Shown here piece by piece: positions 16,191-24,992 of a stretch of DNA of 39,244 bases. The position numbers were made by a program, and so were the translations under genes. The stretch is from Flavisphingomonas formosensis (lineage in GTDB: Bacteria; Pseudomonadota; Alphaproteobacteria; Sphingomonadales; Sphingomonadaceae). The stretch covers positions 1 through 39,244 of the forward strand of contig NZ_WRPK01000023.1 of NCBI RefSeq assembly GCF_009755815.1. The letters are read 5' to 3'. A model generated the notes under the pieces. That model was not told the DNA's origin, did not search any database, and saw nothing but the letters and a program-made list of their open reading frames with translations. How positions within the stretch are numbered: the stretch's first letter is position 1; every line of letters starts with the position of its first letter.

Positions 16191-17336
16191 CTAGACCCTC
16201 GGTGCAGCCTCGACTGGCAGCCGCACGCCCATCTGCTCCAGGAGGGGCATGATGCGGTCGCCGAACTGCGGCATTTCGCCGAGATAGTCGTGAAAGCCGA
16301 TGAACAGCGCATCGACGCCGCATGCCCGCAACTCCGAGATCTGCTCGGCGATCTGTTCCGCCGTACCGACGAGCGTTATGTTGCCGGGAGACATCGCCAT
16401 GTCCCGCAGGAACTCCTCCTGCTTCTCGGGCGGGACGCCATCGACGTCGACGCCGGACTGGATCGACAGATTCCGGGCGGCGACCAGATCTGCATTGTCG
16501 CGCAAATGCCGATGGAAGCGTTTCGCTTCGTCCTCGGTATCGCGGCAGATGACGAGCGCCGTGCAGACGAGGCCGACGTCTGGATTGCCCACCTCCGCCG
16601 CGACGGTGCGCAGGTTGCGGCTATGGTCGCGCAGCTTATCGTAGCCCTGGAAGCTGGCGAAGGTGAAATCCGCCTTCTGCGTCGCGAAGCGAACTCCGGC
16701 GGGCGACATCGCCGCGCTGATGATGGGCGGCCGCGCCTGGATCGGCTTGGGCTTGCCAATGCAGCCCTGCAGGTGGAAATACCGGCCATCATGGTCGAAC
16801 GGCTCGTCTTCCGACCAGAGCCGCTGCACGATCTCGAGCCATTCCGCACCATAGACATAGCGGTCTTCCGGTGCATGCGGGCTGAGCCCGAACATCGCCA
16901 TGTCGGCTTTGTACCAGCCCATCACCGCATTGATCCCGCCCCGGCCATTGGAGATGTGATCGATCGTCGCGATCGCCTTGGCGGCAAGGGTCGGATGGAC
17001 CAGCGGCAGATGGAGCGTGACGATGGTCAGTACGCGATGGGTGACGGCGGCGATGCCGGCCATATAGGTGAGCGTTTCGTAGGTTTCGCCGGCATAGTCT
17101 GTCTGGCCTCCGAAGCCCCGCCAGCGGGACAGGGGCATGAACAGCTCGAAACCCATGTCATCTGCCATCTTCGCGATGGTTACGCTTTGATCCCAGGATA
17201 CGTCGAACGAACTCGGTACCGTATGAATGCCTGCCGATCCCGACGAATTGGTGCCGAACACGCCAAACATCATCGGTTGCTGCCGATAGCGAACGAACGC
17301 ACTTTGCTCACGCTGAATCCGACCAAACCCGGCCAT
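16191..17336 (-). CDS. RutA-like flavin-dependent (luciferase-like) monooxygenase
   Basis: The 381-residue protein is a bacterial-luciferase-like (LLM) TIM-barrel monooxygenase. RWRGFGG near residue 72, YETLTYMAGIAAVTHR and ATIDHISNGRGGINAVMGW strongly recall RutA, the pyrimidine ring-opening oxygenase, and its dimethyl-sulfone/alkanesulfonate relatives. It would use FMNH2 and O2 and would need a separate flavin reductase; none is encoded in this window. Its N-terminus is about 20 residues longer than RutA. An AAGGAA site lies nine bases before the ATG. No other rut genes are present, so uracil is unlikely to be the substrate; an N- or S-containing ring compound is a guess. It is the second gene of the operon. 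Confidence 0.9.
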   Translation of the reverse strand: MAGFGRIQREQSAFVRYRQQPMMFGVFGTNSSGSAGIHTVPSSFDVSWDQSVTIAKMADDMGFELFMPLSRWRGFGGQTDYAGETYETLTYMAGIAAVTHRVLTIVTLHLPLVHPTLAAKAIATIDHISNGRGGINAVMGWYKADMAMFGLSPHAPEDRYVYGAEWLEIVQRLWSEDEPFDHDGRYFHLQGCIGKPKPIQARPPIISAAMSPAGVRFATQKADFTFASFQGYDKLRDHSRNLRTVAAEVGNPDVGLVCTALVICRDTEDEAKRFHRHLRDNADLVAARNLSIQSGVDVDGVPPEKQEEFLRDMAMSPGNITLVGTAEQIAEQISELRACGVDALFIGFHDYLGEMPQFGDRIMPLLEQMGVRLPVEAAPRV

Positions 17337-17389
17337 CGGTTCAAATTCCTTATTTTGTTCGCCTCACAGCTGCGGGAGGCTTTGCGGGA

Positions 17390-18268
17390 TCATTGGGAAT
17401 CCACGACGTATCGCAGATCGGTGCCGCAGATATCGGCAAGCACGGGCTCGTCCTGCGGCAGCACGATTCCACGGCTCGCTAGCAGCGCTCGCATTGCCGC
17501 AATGTCGGTGACGAGCAGGTTCATGCGAAAGATTCCGTCGCCATGCTTGGCCAGGAAACCGGAGATTCGATCCGCCAGCGGGCTTTTCTCCCCGCTGCCG
17601 TCCAGTGCGAAGAAACCCACTTCGCGCAGCCCCCTGCCCCCGCCAGGGGCGGGAAAATGCCCTGACCGCACGCCCGGTGCGGCTGTCCGCGCGGTAGTGT
17701 CCGCCGAATCTACGCCCAATACGGCGCGGAAGGTCGCGAGCGCGGCGTCGAGATCCGCCACCGCGAAGTCGAGGCCCATCACGCCCCTGAACAGCCCGCC
17801 TTGGGTCTCGTCGCCGAAATCGGACGAGCCGTCCTTGGTGAACATCATCTCGCGGCCGATCTTGTCGCCGCCCGGAATATGACGCGCGACGAAGATTTCG
17901 ACCCCGTTCAGCGTGCCGAGGGAGTTGCTCTCCCCGACCGCATAGCGCCTCGGTTCGTCATGCAGGAAGGCAAGGCCGCGCCCGGAAATTTCGGCCATGG
18001 TCGTATCGATGTCGTCGCACATGATGCCGATCAGAAACAGTCGGTCGTGCGCGACACGGATCGAATCCCCACCTTCCTGAAACATGCCGAGCGCGTGCAT
18101 CATCTCGCCATTGCCCGGCAGCTGATAATAAGTGGCAACAATTGACTGGCCAGGCGTCATATCCGGATGAATCCAGAGTGGCTCTGTTCCGAAGATACGA
18201 TCGAGCTGCGGCTTTGATCCATCGAGATCTTTCAAGACATAATCTATAACATAGATGTTCGTTAACAT
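17390..18268 (-). CDS. Two-domain VOC family protein, first gene of the catabolic operon
   Basis: The 292-residue protein has two VOC-like halves. Residues 1-130 run from NIYVIDYVLKDLDGSKPQL to GVEIFVARH; residues 155-285 contain MGLDFAVADLDAALATFRAVLGV. Metal-binding His and Glu residues are not all in the expected places, so a non-catalytic or non-standard role is possible. It differs from the 10.7-kb VOC protein and is not an obvious recent duplicate. It begins an operon with the monooxygenase 53 bases downstream and is divergent from the aminotransferase. The ribosome site (AGGGGC) is weak. Confidence 0.82.
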   Translation of the reverse strand: MLTNIYVIDYVLKDLDGSKPQLDRIFGTEPLWIHPDMTPGQSIVATYYQLPGNGEMMHALGMFQEGGDSIRVAHDRLFLIGIMCDDIDTTMAEISGRGLAFLHDEPRRYAVGESNSLGTLNGVEIFVARHIPGGDKIGREMMFTKDGSSDFGDETQGGLFRGVMGLDFAVADLDAALATFRAVLGVDSADTTARTAAPGVRSGHFPAPGGGRGLREVGFFALDGSGEKSPLADRISGFLAKHGDGIFRMNLLVTDIAAMRALLASRGIVLPQDEPVLADICGTDLRYVVDSQ

Positions 18269-18380
18269 CCGGCCGCCCCTTAAACTTTCGCAAAAATCTA
18301 TCGGATTAACATCGGCGATTAATCGACGCGGACGGATGGAGTGGCAACCTGTTTCCGATTGGCTTTCCTGCTTTATTCAC

Positions 18381-18411
18381 CTGCAAGTCAGTTACTGTAT
18401 CTTGCAGTTAC
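18381..18411. promoter_or_regulatory. Repeat-rich operator candidate between operon and aminotransferase
   Basis: CTGCAAG (18381-18387) and CTTGCAG (18401-18407) are perfect inverted 7-mers, and CAGTTAC is directly repeated at 18389-18395 and 18405-18411, 16 bp apart. The site lies between the divergent VOC operon and the aminotransferase, a natural place for a pathway regulator to bind. Confidence 0.45.
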
Positions 18412-18546
18412 AGAATACGGTACCGGTCTTCGGACTCGCCCCTCGGCAAAGCACGCACTGCGTTCTCGAGCCCTCTTATTTCGCCAGGATCATTCTCGAT
18501 CGACATCCGCCTTTGCGCGGCCGGGATGCTGCTGTAAGGGCGGCCG

Positions 18547-19698
18547 ATGCGTGACGTTGCCCGAAACCTGCCTGCATCGCTTATCCGCGAAGTCGCCAAT
18601 CAAGCCATGGGCCAGCCGGGCCTCACCGCACTATGGTTCGGCGAGACGGACCAGCCCACCGATCCCATCATCCGTCAGGCGGCGATCGACAGCCTCGCCG
18701 CCGGAGAGACATTCTATTCCGCCAATCTCGGCCTGCCCGAGCTGCGCGACGCCATCGCCGCCTATCAGGACGATCGGTTCGGCGGCGCCAGCAGCCGCGA
18801 CAATGTCGTCGTCACCGTCTCGGGGCTGAACGCGATCCTGCTGGCGCTGTCCGCGATCGTGGATCCCGGCGACGAGGTGGTGGTGATCACCCCCACCTGG
18901 CCCAATCTCGCCGCCATCCCAACCCTGCTCGGCGCCTCGGTCCGCCTGGCCGAGCTGACCCTGACGGAGGCCGGCTACCGGCTCGACGCCGACCGCCTGG
19001 CGCAGACGCTCGGCCCGCGCACCCGCGCGGTGATCGTCAACTCACCGCACAATCCCAGCGGCTGGATGATCAGCCGAGAGGAATTGAAGGAACTGGTCGA
19101 TCTCCTGGACCACCGCGGCATCTGGCTGCTGATGGACGAGGTCTACACCCGGCTGGTCCACTCGGGCTCGCCGGTCAGCGTGCTTCCGCTGCGCGACGAT
19201 GGGCGCCGGATCATCACCGTGAACAGCTTCTCCAAGACCTGGGCGATGACCGGCTGGCGGCTCGGCTGGCTCACCGTGCCCGCAAACGCGATCGGCACGT
19301 TCGAAAAGCTGATGGAGTTCAACACCTCCTGCGCGCCCGTCTTCGCGCAACGCGCCGGCATCGCCGCGATCGAGCATGGCGAAGCCTTCGTCGCCGCGCA
19401 GCAGCGCCGGCTGATGGAAGCGCGCGCCGCCGTCATCGACGTACTCGGCGCGCATCCCCGCATCCAGCTGCCGCCCCTCGACGCGACCTTCTATGCCTTT
19501 CCCCGCATCGACGGGCTCGTCGACGGCAAGAGCTTCGCGCTCCGGGCGATCGCGGAAGAAAAGATCGGCCTCGCGCCCGGAGAAGCCTTCGGCGAAGCGG
19601 GACGCGGCCATGTGCGGCTATGCTATGCGCGCGATCCTGCCACCGTGCGCGGGGCGTGCGAACGGATGGCCGCGCTGATCGATCGCCTGCCGGACTGA
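18547..19698 (+). CDS. PLP-dependent class I/II aminotransferase
   Basis: The 383-residue fold-type I aminotransferase has the N-terminal LTALWFGETDQPT (substrate loop), the NSPHNPSGW motif near residue 160, the MDEVYTRL aspartate and the PLP lysine K230 in SFSKTWAMTGWRLGW. The C-terminal arginine in GHVRLCYA binds the substrate carboxylate. It resembles aspartate/aromatic-type and methionine-type aminotransferases; the exact donor is unknown. The ATG has AAGGGCGG upstream. It is divergent from the VOC-LLM-SDR-receptor operon across a 278-base region, which hints that an amino or keto acid appears in the pathway. Confidence 0.92.
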   Translation: MRDVARNLPASLIREVANQAMGQPGLTALWFGETDQPTDPIIRQAAIDSLAAGETFYSANLGLPELRDAIAAYQDDRFGGASSRDNVVVTVSGLNAILLALSAIVDPGDEVVVITPTWPNLAAIPTLLGASVRLAELTLTEAGYRLDADRLAQTLGPRTRAVIVNSPHNPSGWMISREELKELVDLLDHRGIWLLMDEVYTRLVHSGSPVSVLPLRDDGRRIITVNSFSKTWAMTGWRLGWLTVPANAIGTFEKLMEFNTSCAPVFAQRAGIAAIEHGEAFVAAQQRRLMEARAAVIDVLGAHPRIQLPPLDATFYAFPRIDGLVDGKSFALRAIAEEKIGLAPGEAFGEAGRGHVRLCYARDPATVRGACERMAALIDRLPD

Positions 19699-20126
19699 TC
19701 CGGCGCCACGCGAAGTCCAGCGATGCGCGGCCCCGGCAAGGCGCAGCATCGACGATCAGTCCCGCTGCAGCTTGTCGGCGATCACACCTCTTACATCAGC
19801 CGGTTCACTTCGATGAGCCGGCGATTCAGGTCCGCCGGCCTTTCCGTCGCCGCTTCGACATACGGCTTCGATACCGCGCTGGTTGAAAGCTTCGGCATGC
19901 GGCGGACCTTCACGATGCTGCTGACGGACAGCGCCCCACCAACGGCAATCCATCCGATATCATGGAGCTGAAGCCTGAAGCGCGCTGGGTAAATCCGGAA
20001 GGTATATGTTGACCAAGCCAAGGTGATTGTGGCACTCGGCAAGCGTATCGCCGACCGTGCCTCCGCAAAATACGGAGCAAAACGATCAGCGGTGATATCG
20101 CAAAAAGTGGCAGAAATGCTGTTTTT
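19699..20126. other. Gene-poor spacer before tRNA-Gly
   Basis: Only short overlapping open frames on both strands are present, none with a ribosome site, family resemblance or consistent codon pattern. It may hold decayed sequence at the edge of the tRNA-linked insertion site. Confidence 0.4.
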
Positions 20127-20200
20127 GCGGGTGTAGCTCAATGGTAGAGCAGAAGCTTCCCAAGCTTACGACGAGGGTTCGATTCCCTTCACCCGCTCCA
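20127..20200 (+). tRNA. tRNA-Gly (anticodon CCC)
   Basis: The 74-base gene folds into a full cloverleaf. The acceptor stem is GCGGGTG with CACCCGC, the D arm AGCTCAATGGTAGAGC, and the anticodon loop TTCCCAA reads CCC. The T arm is GAGGGTTCGATTCCCTT and the 3' CCA is encoded. It closely matches the E. coli glyU type. Its 3' half is a typical target for site-specific integrases, and an integrase remnant starts 22 bases downstream. Confidence 0.96.
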
Positions 20201-20221
20201 CCTTCCTGTTCCTCATAGACC

Positions 20222-20409
20222 ATGAACGTGCTTGCGAAGCCGAAGGGCAAACCCCAAAGATGGAGCACGCGCTCGGTCTGTTCCCGCTGATGCAGCTATC
20301 GGGCGGCAAGCTCTGGCGCCTCGAATATAGGCTGGAGAGAAAAGAGCAAAGGCTTGCGAGCGAGACATACCTCGGCGAAGCGCGGAAGCGACGCGACGAT
20401 GCTTTGGTC
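20222..20409 (+). pseudogene. Remnant of a P4-type tyrosine integrase (N-terminal arm-binding domain)
   Basis: The reading starts ATG at 20222 with AKPKGKP, then shifts frame near 20250 and continues as GLFPLMQLSGGKLWRLEYR and LGEARKRRDDA up to about 20409. This order (KPKGKP, GLxLL, SGGKLWR-x-YR, EARxRRDxA) is that of the N-terminal DUF4102/arm-binding domain of P4-like phage and island integrases. The SAM-like and catalytic domains are missing, and a few residues of the domain itself are also gone. Its position directly behind tRNA-Gly is the classic place for an island integrase. It cannot be functional. Confidence 0.8.
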
Positions 20410-20638
20410 GGCGATCAGCGCCTGACCGGAGTTCGTCGAGTAGAGCAAGTGCAACTGCTGGTCGAGACCGGCGACGCGGACTGGAGGTCCTGCACCTCCC
20501 TCATCATCCGGCCGATCTGCTGCAGGGTGCAAGCGGCGGGCGAGAGGCGGCGGCGAACTTGCTTCTCGTGGGGATCCGCAGCACCTCGCCACGCATGGCG
20601 ATTTCGACGCTGAGGCGAGCTTGCGCAGCGTCATAGAA
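20410..20638. other. Region behind the integrase remnant
   Basis: No intact gene is visible. Short minus-strand frames show fragments such as LQQIGRMMREVQDLQ that could come from a conjugation (TrbJ-like) gene, but they are split between frames and too short to assign. The region is probably the decayed inside of the inserted element. Confidence 0.35.
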
Positions 20639-23164
20639 TTAATCTCTGCGATCAGTCACGCCGAGGAAATGAACGCCGGGTTTGAGCGATTGCAGACATA
20701 TCAGGAGCAGAATCCCCACGGAGAACGCCACCAAAACCATCCAAGGGGATGGCGGGGCGAAATGAAGGACATGCTGAAGCGGGCGTAAGCCGAGGATGGC
20801 AGCTGTACCGATGGCAATCCCGCCGAGGATCCATCGCAGCGCAATATTGCGGTGCCCGATCAGTGTCCTGGTCGAGCGTCCAAAACTGCGGTTGGCCAGA
20901 ACAAGCGCCAACAGGCTCGCGATAAGAGCGAAGAAAATCTGTTCCCGCACCGCATCTGCATTCAGGCCATACCAAAGGCTGCCGAAATACAGAGCGGCCA
21001 GCAGGAGGAAAGCGATCACACCCTGCGCTACGCTACGCACGATCATCACAGAGGAGAAAAGCGGTTCGGACGCTGCTCGGGGCGGTCGCGCCATCAGGCC
21101 TTCTTCGTCGGCTTCCGCTTCGAACACCAGCGCACAAACCGGATCGATGATGAGCTCGATCAATGCGATCTGGATGGGTCCGAAGAGAAAAGGCAAGCCT
21201 GTCACCAGCGGGAGGAGAGCGAGCCCCGCAATGGGAACGTGGACGCTGAAGATGAAGCCCATCGCCTTGCGCAGATTGTCATAGATTCGCCTGCCGAGGC
21301 GAATGGCATCGACGATGGCCGAGAAACGGTCATCGACCAGAACCAGAGAGGCCGCCTCCCGTGCGACATCCGTGCCCCGCCGCCCCATGGCGATGCCAAT
21401 ATGAGCCGCCTTGAGCGCCGGAGCATCATTCACGCCGTCACCCGTCATCGCGACGATTTCACCGCCGGCTTTCAGCGCCTCGACGATTCGAAGCTTTTGG
21501 GTTGGTCGGATCCGCGCGCAGACCTGCACCTGCTGGAGCTGCTCGGCGAGCTCCCTTTCATCGAGACGGTCCAGATCTTCGCCCGCGAGGACGGTACTCC
21601 CGTCCAGGCCTGCCTGGGCGGCTATGCTGCATGCGGTCTCCACATGATCACCCGTAATCATGATCAGACGCACCCCCGCCGCGCGGCACCGGGCAATGGC
21701 ATCCGCCACGTCAGGCCGGAGCGGATCGGAAAGCCCGATGAGGCCACGTAACCGGTAGCTGCGGCCGGACAATTCGTCGCGAAGCGTGTCGACGGCTGCG
21801 CTCGCGTCCGCGATACCGATGACGCGCATGCCGCGGCCCGCCATCGCGCGCGCGGCCATGTCCACTTGATGGCGCGCTTGGCCTTCGAGACCGCAGAGGC
21901 GTGCGATGGCTTCAGGCGCCCCCTTGCAGGCAAGCTCCGCAGGGGCGTCTGGATCGCCCAGCCAGGCATTTGCCATGACCAAGGTCGCTGGATCGAACGG
22001 ATAAGTCCGAATCAGGGTTTCGGACCGCGACGTATCGGAAGGCTGCATCGCCGCAGCCTCATGAAGGGCCACCTCCATGGGATCGCTCGGAAAGGGCGCG
22101 CTCGCGCGTGCGGCAAGGCGTACAAGATGATTTCGCGCGCCCACATTCACCGAGAACGGATCGGTGGCCTCGCCTGGCTGCCATAGCTCCGAAACCGTCA
22201 TGCGATTGAGCGTCAACGTTCCGGTCTTATCGACGCACAGGATGGTTGCCGCGCCAAGCATTTCGATGGTCGCGGCACGTCGTGTCAGGACGCCGGCCTT
22301 CGATATGCGCCATGCTCCCATTGCGAGAAACACGGTGAGCACCACCGGAAACTCCTCCGGAAGGAGGGACATCCCGATTGCGATGCCGGCGAGCAGCGCC
22401 TCCAGCCAGTCGCCCCGCTTCGCGCCGTACAGCAGGATCACGGCGAGCGTCATCAGCCCGGCGCCGGCGGCTGCGAACCTAACGATCCGCACTATCTGAC
22501 GCTGGAGCCGGGGGGATTCCATTTCCAATCGGACGAGCGATTGTCCGATCTTGCCAATCTCAGTATTCACCCCAGTTGCCGAAACCTGACCCATACCGCT
22601 GCCGCGCGTGATGAGCGTTCCCGAATAGATCCATGACTGGTTGTCGCCGCCGGCCGGGCCGACCGGCTCTGTTTCGCCCGATCGCAGCGCGCATTTGGAT
22701 ACGGACAGCGATTCTCCGGTCAGCAGCGATTCGTCGGCGGCAAGATCGATGGAGTCCAGAACTTGCGCGTCGGCAGCGACGCGGTCGCCCTGCTCGAAAA
22801 TGAGGATGTCGCCACATACGACGTCGCGGCCGGCGACGCGCACCGGTTGCCCGTCACGCAGAACCAATGCACGCGGGGCCGCGAGATCACGCAACGTCCG
22901 CAATACATGCTCCGTCCGGCTCTCTTGCACGACAGTCACGCCCACGGAAAAACAGGCAAATGCGGCAAGCACGAGCGCTTCCATCATCGATCCAAGCAGC
23001 AGATAGGCCAATCCCGCCAGCAGCAGAAGGAGCAGCATCGGTTCCTTCAGGACTTCGATCACGATGCTGATATGAGATCGCCCGTTCGAGGACGGAAGCG
23101 CATTCGGGCCATCCGCTTGAAGACGTCGAGCTGCTTCGGCACTGCTCAAGCCGACGACAGACAT
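20639..23164 (-). CDS. Cation-transporting P-type ATPase with PEEFP motif
   Basis: The 841-residue pump has an N-terminal cation-ATPase domain (LSSAEAARRLQADGPNALP), two early membrane helices and the actuator motif LLTGES. The phosphorylation site is VDKTGTLTLN with D312, the hinge is MTGDGVNDAPALK, and six C-terminal helices follow. The helix-4 ion motif reads LLPEEFPVVLTVF, not the PEGLP of SERCA-type calcium pumps, so transported ion and stoichiometry are uncertain; Ca2+, Mn2+ or Mg2+ are possible. The frame stays open to an ATG at 23449, but the extra 95 residues look non-native, so 23164 is preferred although its ribosome site is poor. It acts in the inner membrane. Confidence 0.88.
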   Translation of the reverse strand: MSVVGLSSAEAARRLQADGPNALPSSNGRSHISIVIEVLKEPMLLLLLLAGLAYLLLGSMMEALVLAAFACFSVGVTVVQESRTEHVLRTLRDLAAPRALVLRDGQPVRVAGRDVVCGDILIFEQGDRVAADAQVLDSIDLAADESLLTGESLSVSKCALRSGETEPVGPAGGDNQSWIYSGTLITRGSGMGQVSATGVNTEIGKIGQSLVRLEMESPRLQRQIVRIVRFAAAGAGLMTLAVILLYGAKRGDWLEALLAGIAIGMSLLPEEFPVVLTVFLAMGAWRISKAGVLTRRAATIEMLGAATILCVDKTGTLTLNRMTVSELWQPGEATDPFSVNVGARNHLVRLAARASAPFPSDPMEVALHEAAAMQPSDTSRSETLIRTYPFDPATLVMANAWLGDPDAPAELACKGAPEAIARLCGLEGQARHQVDMAARAMAGRGMRVIGIADASAAVDTLRDELSGRSYRLRGLIGLSDPLRPDVADAIARCRAAGVRLIMITGDHVETACSIAAQAGLDGSTVLAGEDLDRLDERELAEQLQQVQVCARIRPTQKLRIVEALKAGGEIVAMTGDGVNDAPALKAAHIGIAMGRRGTDVAREAASLVLVDDRFSAIVDAIRLGRRIYDNLRKAMGFIFSVHVPIAGLALLPLVTGLPFLFGPIQIALIELIIDPVCALVFEAEADEEGLMARPPRAASEPLFSSVMIVRSVAQGVIAFLLLAALYFGSLWYGLNADAVREQIFFALIASLLALVLANRSFGRSTRTLIGHRNIALRWILGGIAIGTAAILGLRPLQHVLHFAPPSPWMVLVAFSVGILLLICLQSLKPGVHFLGVTDRRD

Positions 23165-23484
23165 GCGGGCCGCTGACCCGTGGTGCGGGATCGCCGATAC
23201 TGTTCGCCTGTCTGGTCGCGAGGCGGCGTTCGTTGTGCCGCTATCACAGGGGTCAATCGCGCGGTTCACGGCCTGGCTCCTCCGAAATAATCCGAACAGC
23301 GGGCTGGCGTGTTCCTCTTCATGGAGCAGCACCTGCTTCTCGCGAGAGGAACTAGGTACAAGCTGTCGCGCGCCCGCGTAATTTAGCCGCCGCTGCCGGC
23401 ACTGCGAGCGAAGATCATGCTGCCGCTCACCACAGAACGAACGGTGCATCCACCGACGCCATAATTTGTGGCCGATATCCTATA

Positions 23485-24666
23485 TCAGAGAGCGCATCCC
23501 TGCTCGACCCCGCCGCCTGCGCCGTCCCGATGATAGACGTCCGGCAGATAGCGAATCGATCCATCATCGGCTGGTTCCGCGGTAAAGTAAGCGACGTATA
23601 CGGGAATGGCTGTCGCGAGACTCACCGTGACGGTAGCACCGGTATTGACAGTCGCCTCCAATCGATCTCTGTTCCAGCCTCTATCCGAGAGCAATGCACT
23701 GGCAAGACCGAGTGCGTCTCCGACACGCACGCAACCATGACTAAACGCTCTGACGTCCTTTTCGAACAGGCTCTTGGCAGGCGTGTCATGCAGATAGACA
23801 TTGTACCGGTTCGGCATGACAAGTTTCATCCGGCCCAGGGCGTTTCGGGGGCCAGGCCTTTGGCGATAATGGCCCTGCTGATAGACATAGCCCTGTGCCG
23901 CGGCTGCTGCAGGATGCGCCCTGACCATCGCCGCTATCCCTTCACGCGCGATTGCCGGCGGTATCTCCCACCAGGGATTGAGCGTGACGCCTAGAATATC
24001 CGCCCGAAAGACCGGCGTCGGCGACCTGGTCTTGCCCACGACGATCTTCCACCTCCCGACGAGATCCGCGCCGCGCCACATCGTTGCTTCGAACGCGGCC
24101 GCATTGACCAAGATATAGATATCGCCCAGGCTACGCGGCATCCAACGCCATCGATCGAGGTTGACTGAAAGAACCGCTTTACGAACAGGATCAGTCTCTT
24201 TGGCATAGGCGCGCCGAAGCAACATATAGAAAGGATGTGACGGCCGAGTCGTGGCAAAAAGTCGATCGATGTTCCCGTCCCGGACAGCATTGGCGACGCT
24301 CAGTTGGCTGTCAGGCCATTGGGAACCATCAGAAATATGCCAAGCAACGCGCGACGCACGATGACAACAGCCGTGCCGATACGCCTCCACTAATTCCATA
24401 GCTGCCTTTGTCGCGACCGCGTCGAGGTCCGACTCTCTGGCCTGTGCCATAGCGACCTCGACATCGGCCGCTTTGGCCGCCGTCGGCGCAAGGCCATCAT
24501 CGGCCGAGGATTTCAACCATTCGACCAGACGCGCCGCCTCGCCGCGTGTCCATCGCGGCATTCCTTCAGCAGTATAGACTTCACCCAACGCGCCTCGTGG
24601 CTGCTGAGCCGGTGCCGTGGCCCCGGAAATCATGATCGCGCTCAGACAGGGGACGAGCCATTTCAT
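23485..24666 (-). CDS. L,D-transpeptidase (YcbB-like, YkuD domain)
   Basis: The 393-residue protein has a signal peptide (1-20) and an N-terminal helical region (to about 160) of the YcbB type. The YkuD catalytic domain follows (about 190-345), with YLHDTPAKSLF and SHGCVRVGDAL, giving catalytic C312 and its preceding His. These enzymes make 3-3 cross-links in peptidoglycan or attach lipoproteins, often under envelope stress and when penicillin-binding proteins are blocked. The ATG at 24666 is chosen because a signal peptide follows directly and AGGT lies upstream; the 61 extra residues from 24849 lack a ribosome site. It lies upstream of the P-type ATPase on the same strand. Confidence 0.9.
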   Translation of the reverse strand: MKWLVPCLSAIMISGATAPAQQPRGALGEVYTAEGMPRWTRGEAARLVEWLKSSADDGLAPTAAKAADVEVAMAQARESDLDAVATKAAMELVEAYRHGCCHRASRVAWHISDGSQWPDSQLSVANAVRDGNIDRLFATTRPSHPFYMLLRRAYAKETDPVRKAVLSVNLDRWRWMPRSLGDIYILVNAAAFEATMWRGADLVGRWKIVVGKTRSPTPVFRADILGVTLNPWWEIPPAIAREGIAAMVRAHPAAAAAQGYVYQQGHYRQRPGPRNALGRMKLVMPNRYNVYLHDTPAKSLFEKDVRAFSHGCVRVGDALGLASALLSDRGWNRDRLEATVNTGATVTVSLATAIPVYVAYFTAEPADDGSIRYLPDVYHRDGAGGGVEQGCAL

Positions 24667-24992
24667 AAAATGCACCTGCCCGTGCAGCATATTGCCCGCA
24701 ATCCGTATGATCCCCAATATCCTCGGCGATTTCCGGACTTCCTTTCGGCCTGGTTTTTCTACGACGACAGGTCCGACTGGTACAAGGAGGCTCGGATAAA
24801 GCATTCCGACATTCGGCATAGTACGTAGTGTCTTGGTGGGAGCTTCCACTATTATGCACCCAAATGAGACTGCGGAAATGGAGAATTCCGCATTTCGCGG
24901 TCACCATGGCAGATATTCGCCGTCGTGCAGGTACCGCTGGGATCGGGCGAGCTTCCAGTTTGGCAGGACGGGTTGCCAGATCGGAGGACAGC

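Noticed and set aside
16164-17882. Plus-strand open frame of 572 codons
   Set aside because: It is antisense across the monooxygenase and VOC genes, both of which have strong family motifs; a shadow frame.
20410-20638. Fragments resembling a TrbJ-like conjugation protein
   Set aside because: The similarity is a short coiled-coil-like stretch split between frames; too weak to call.
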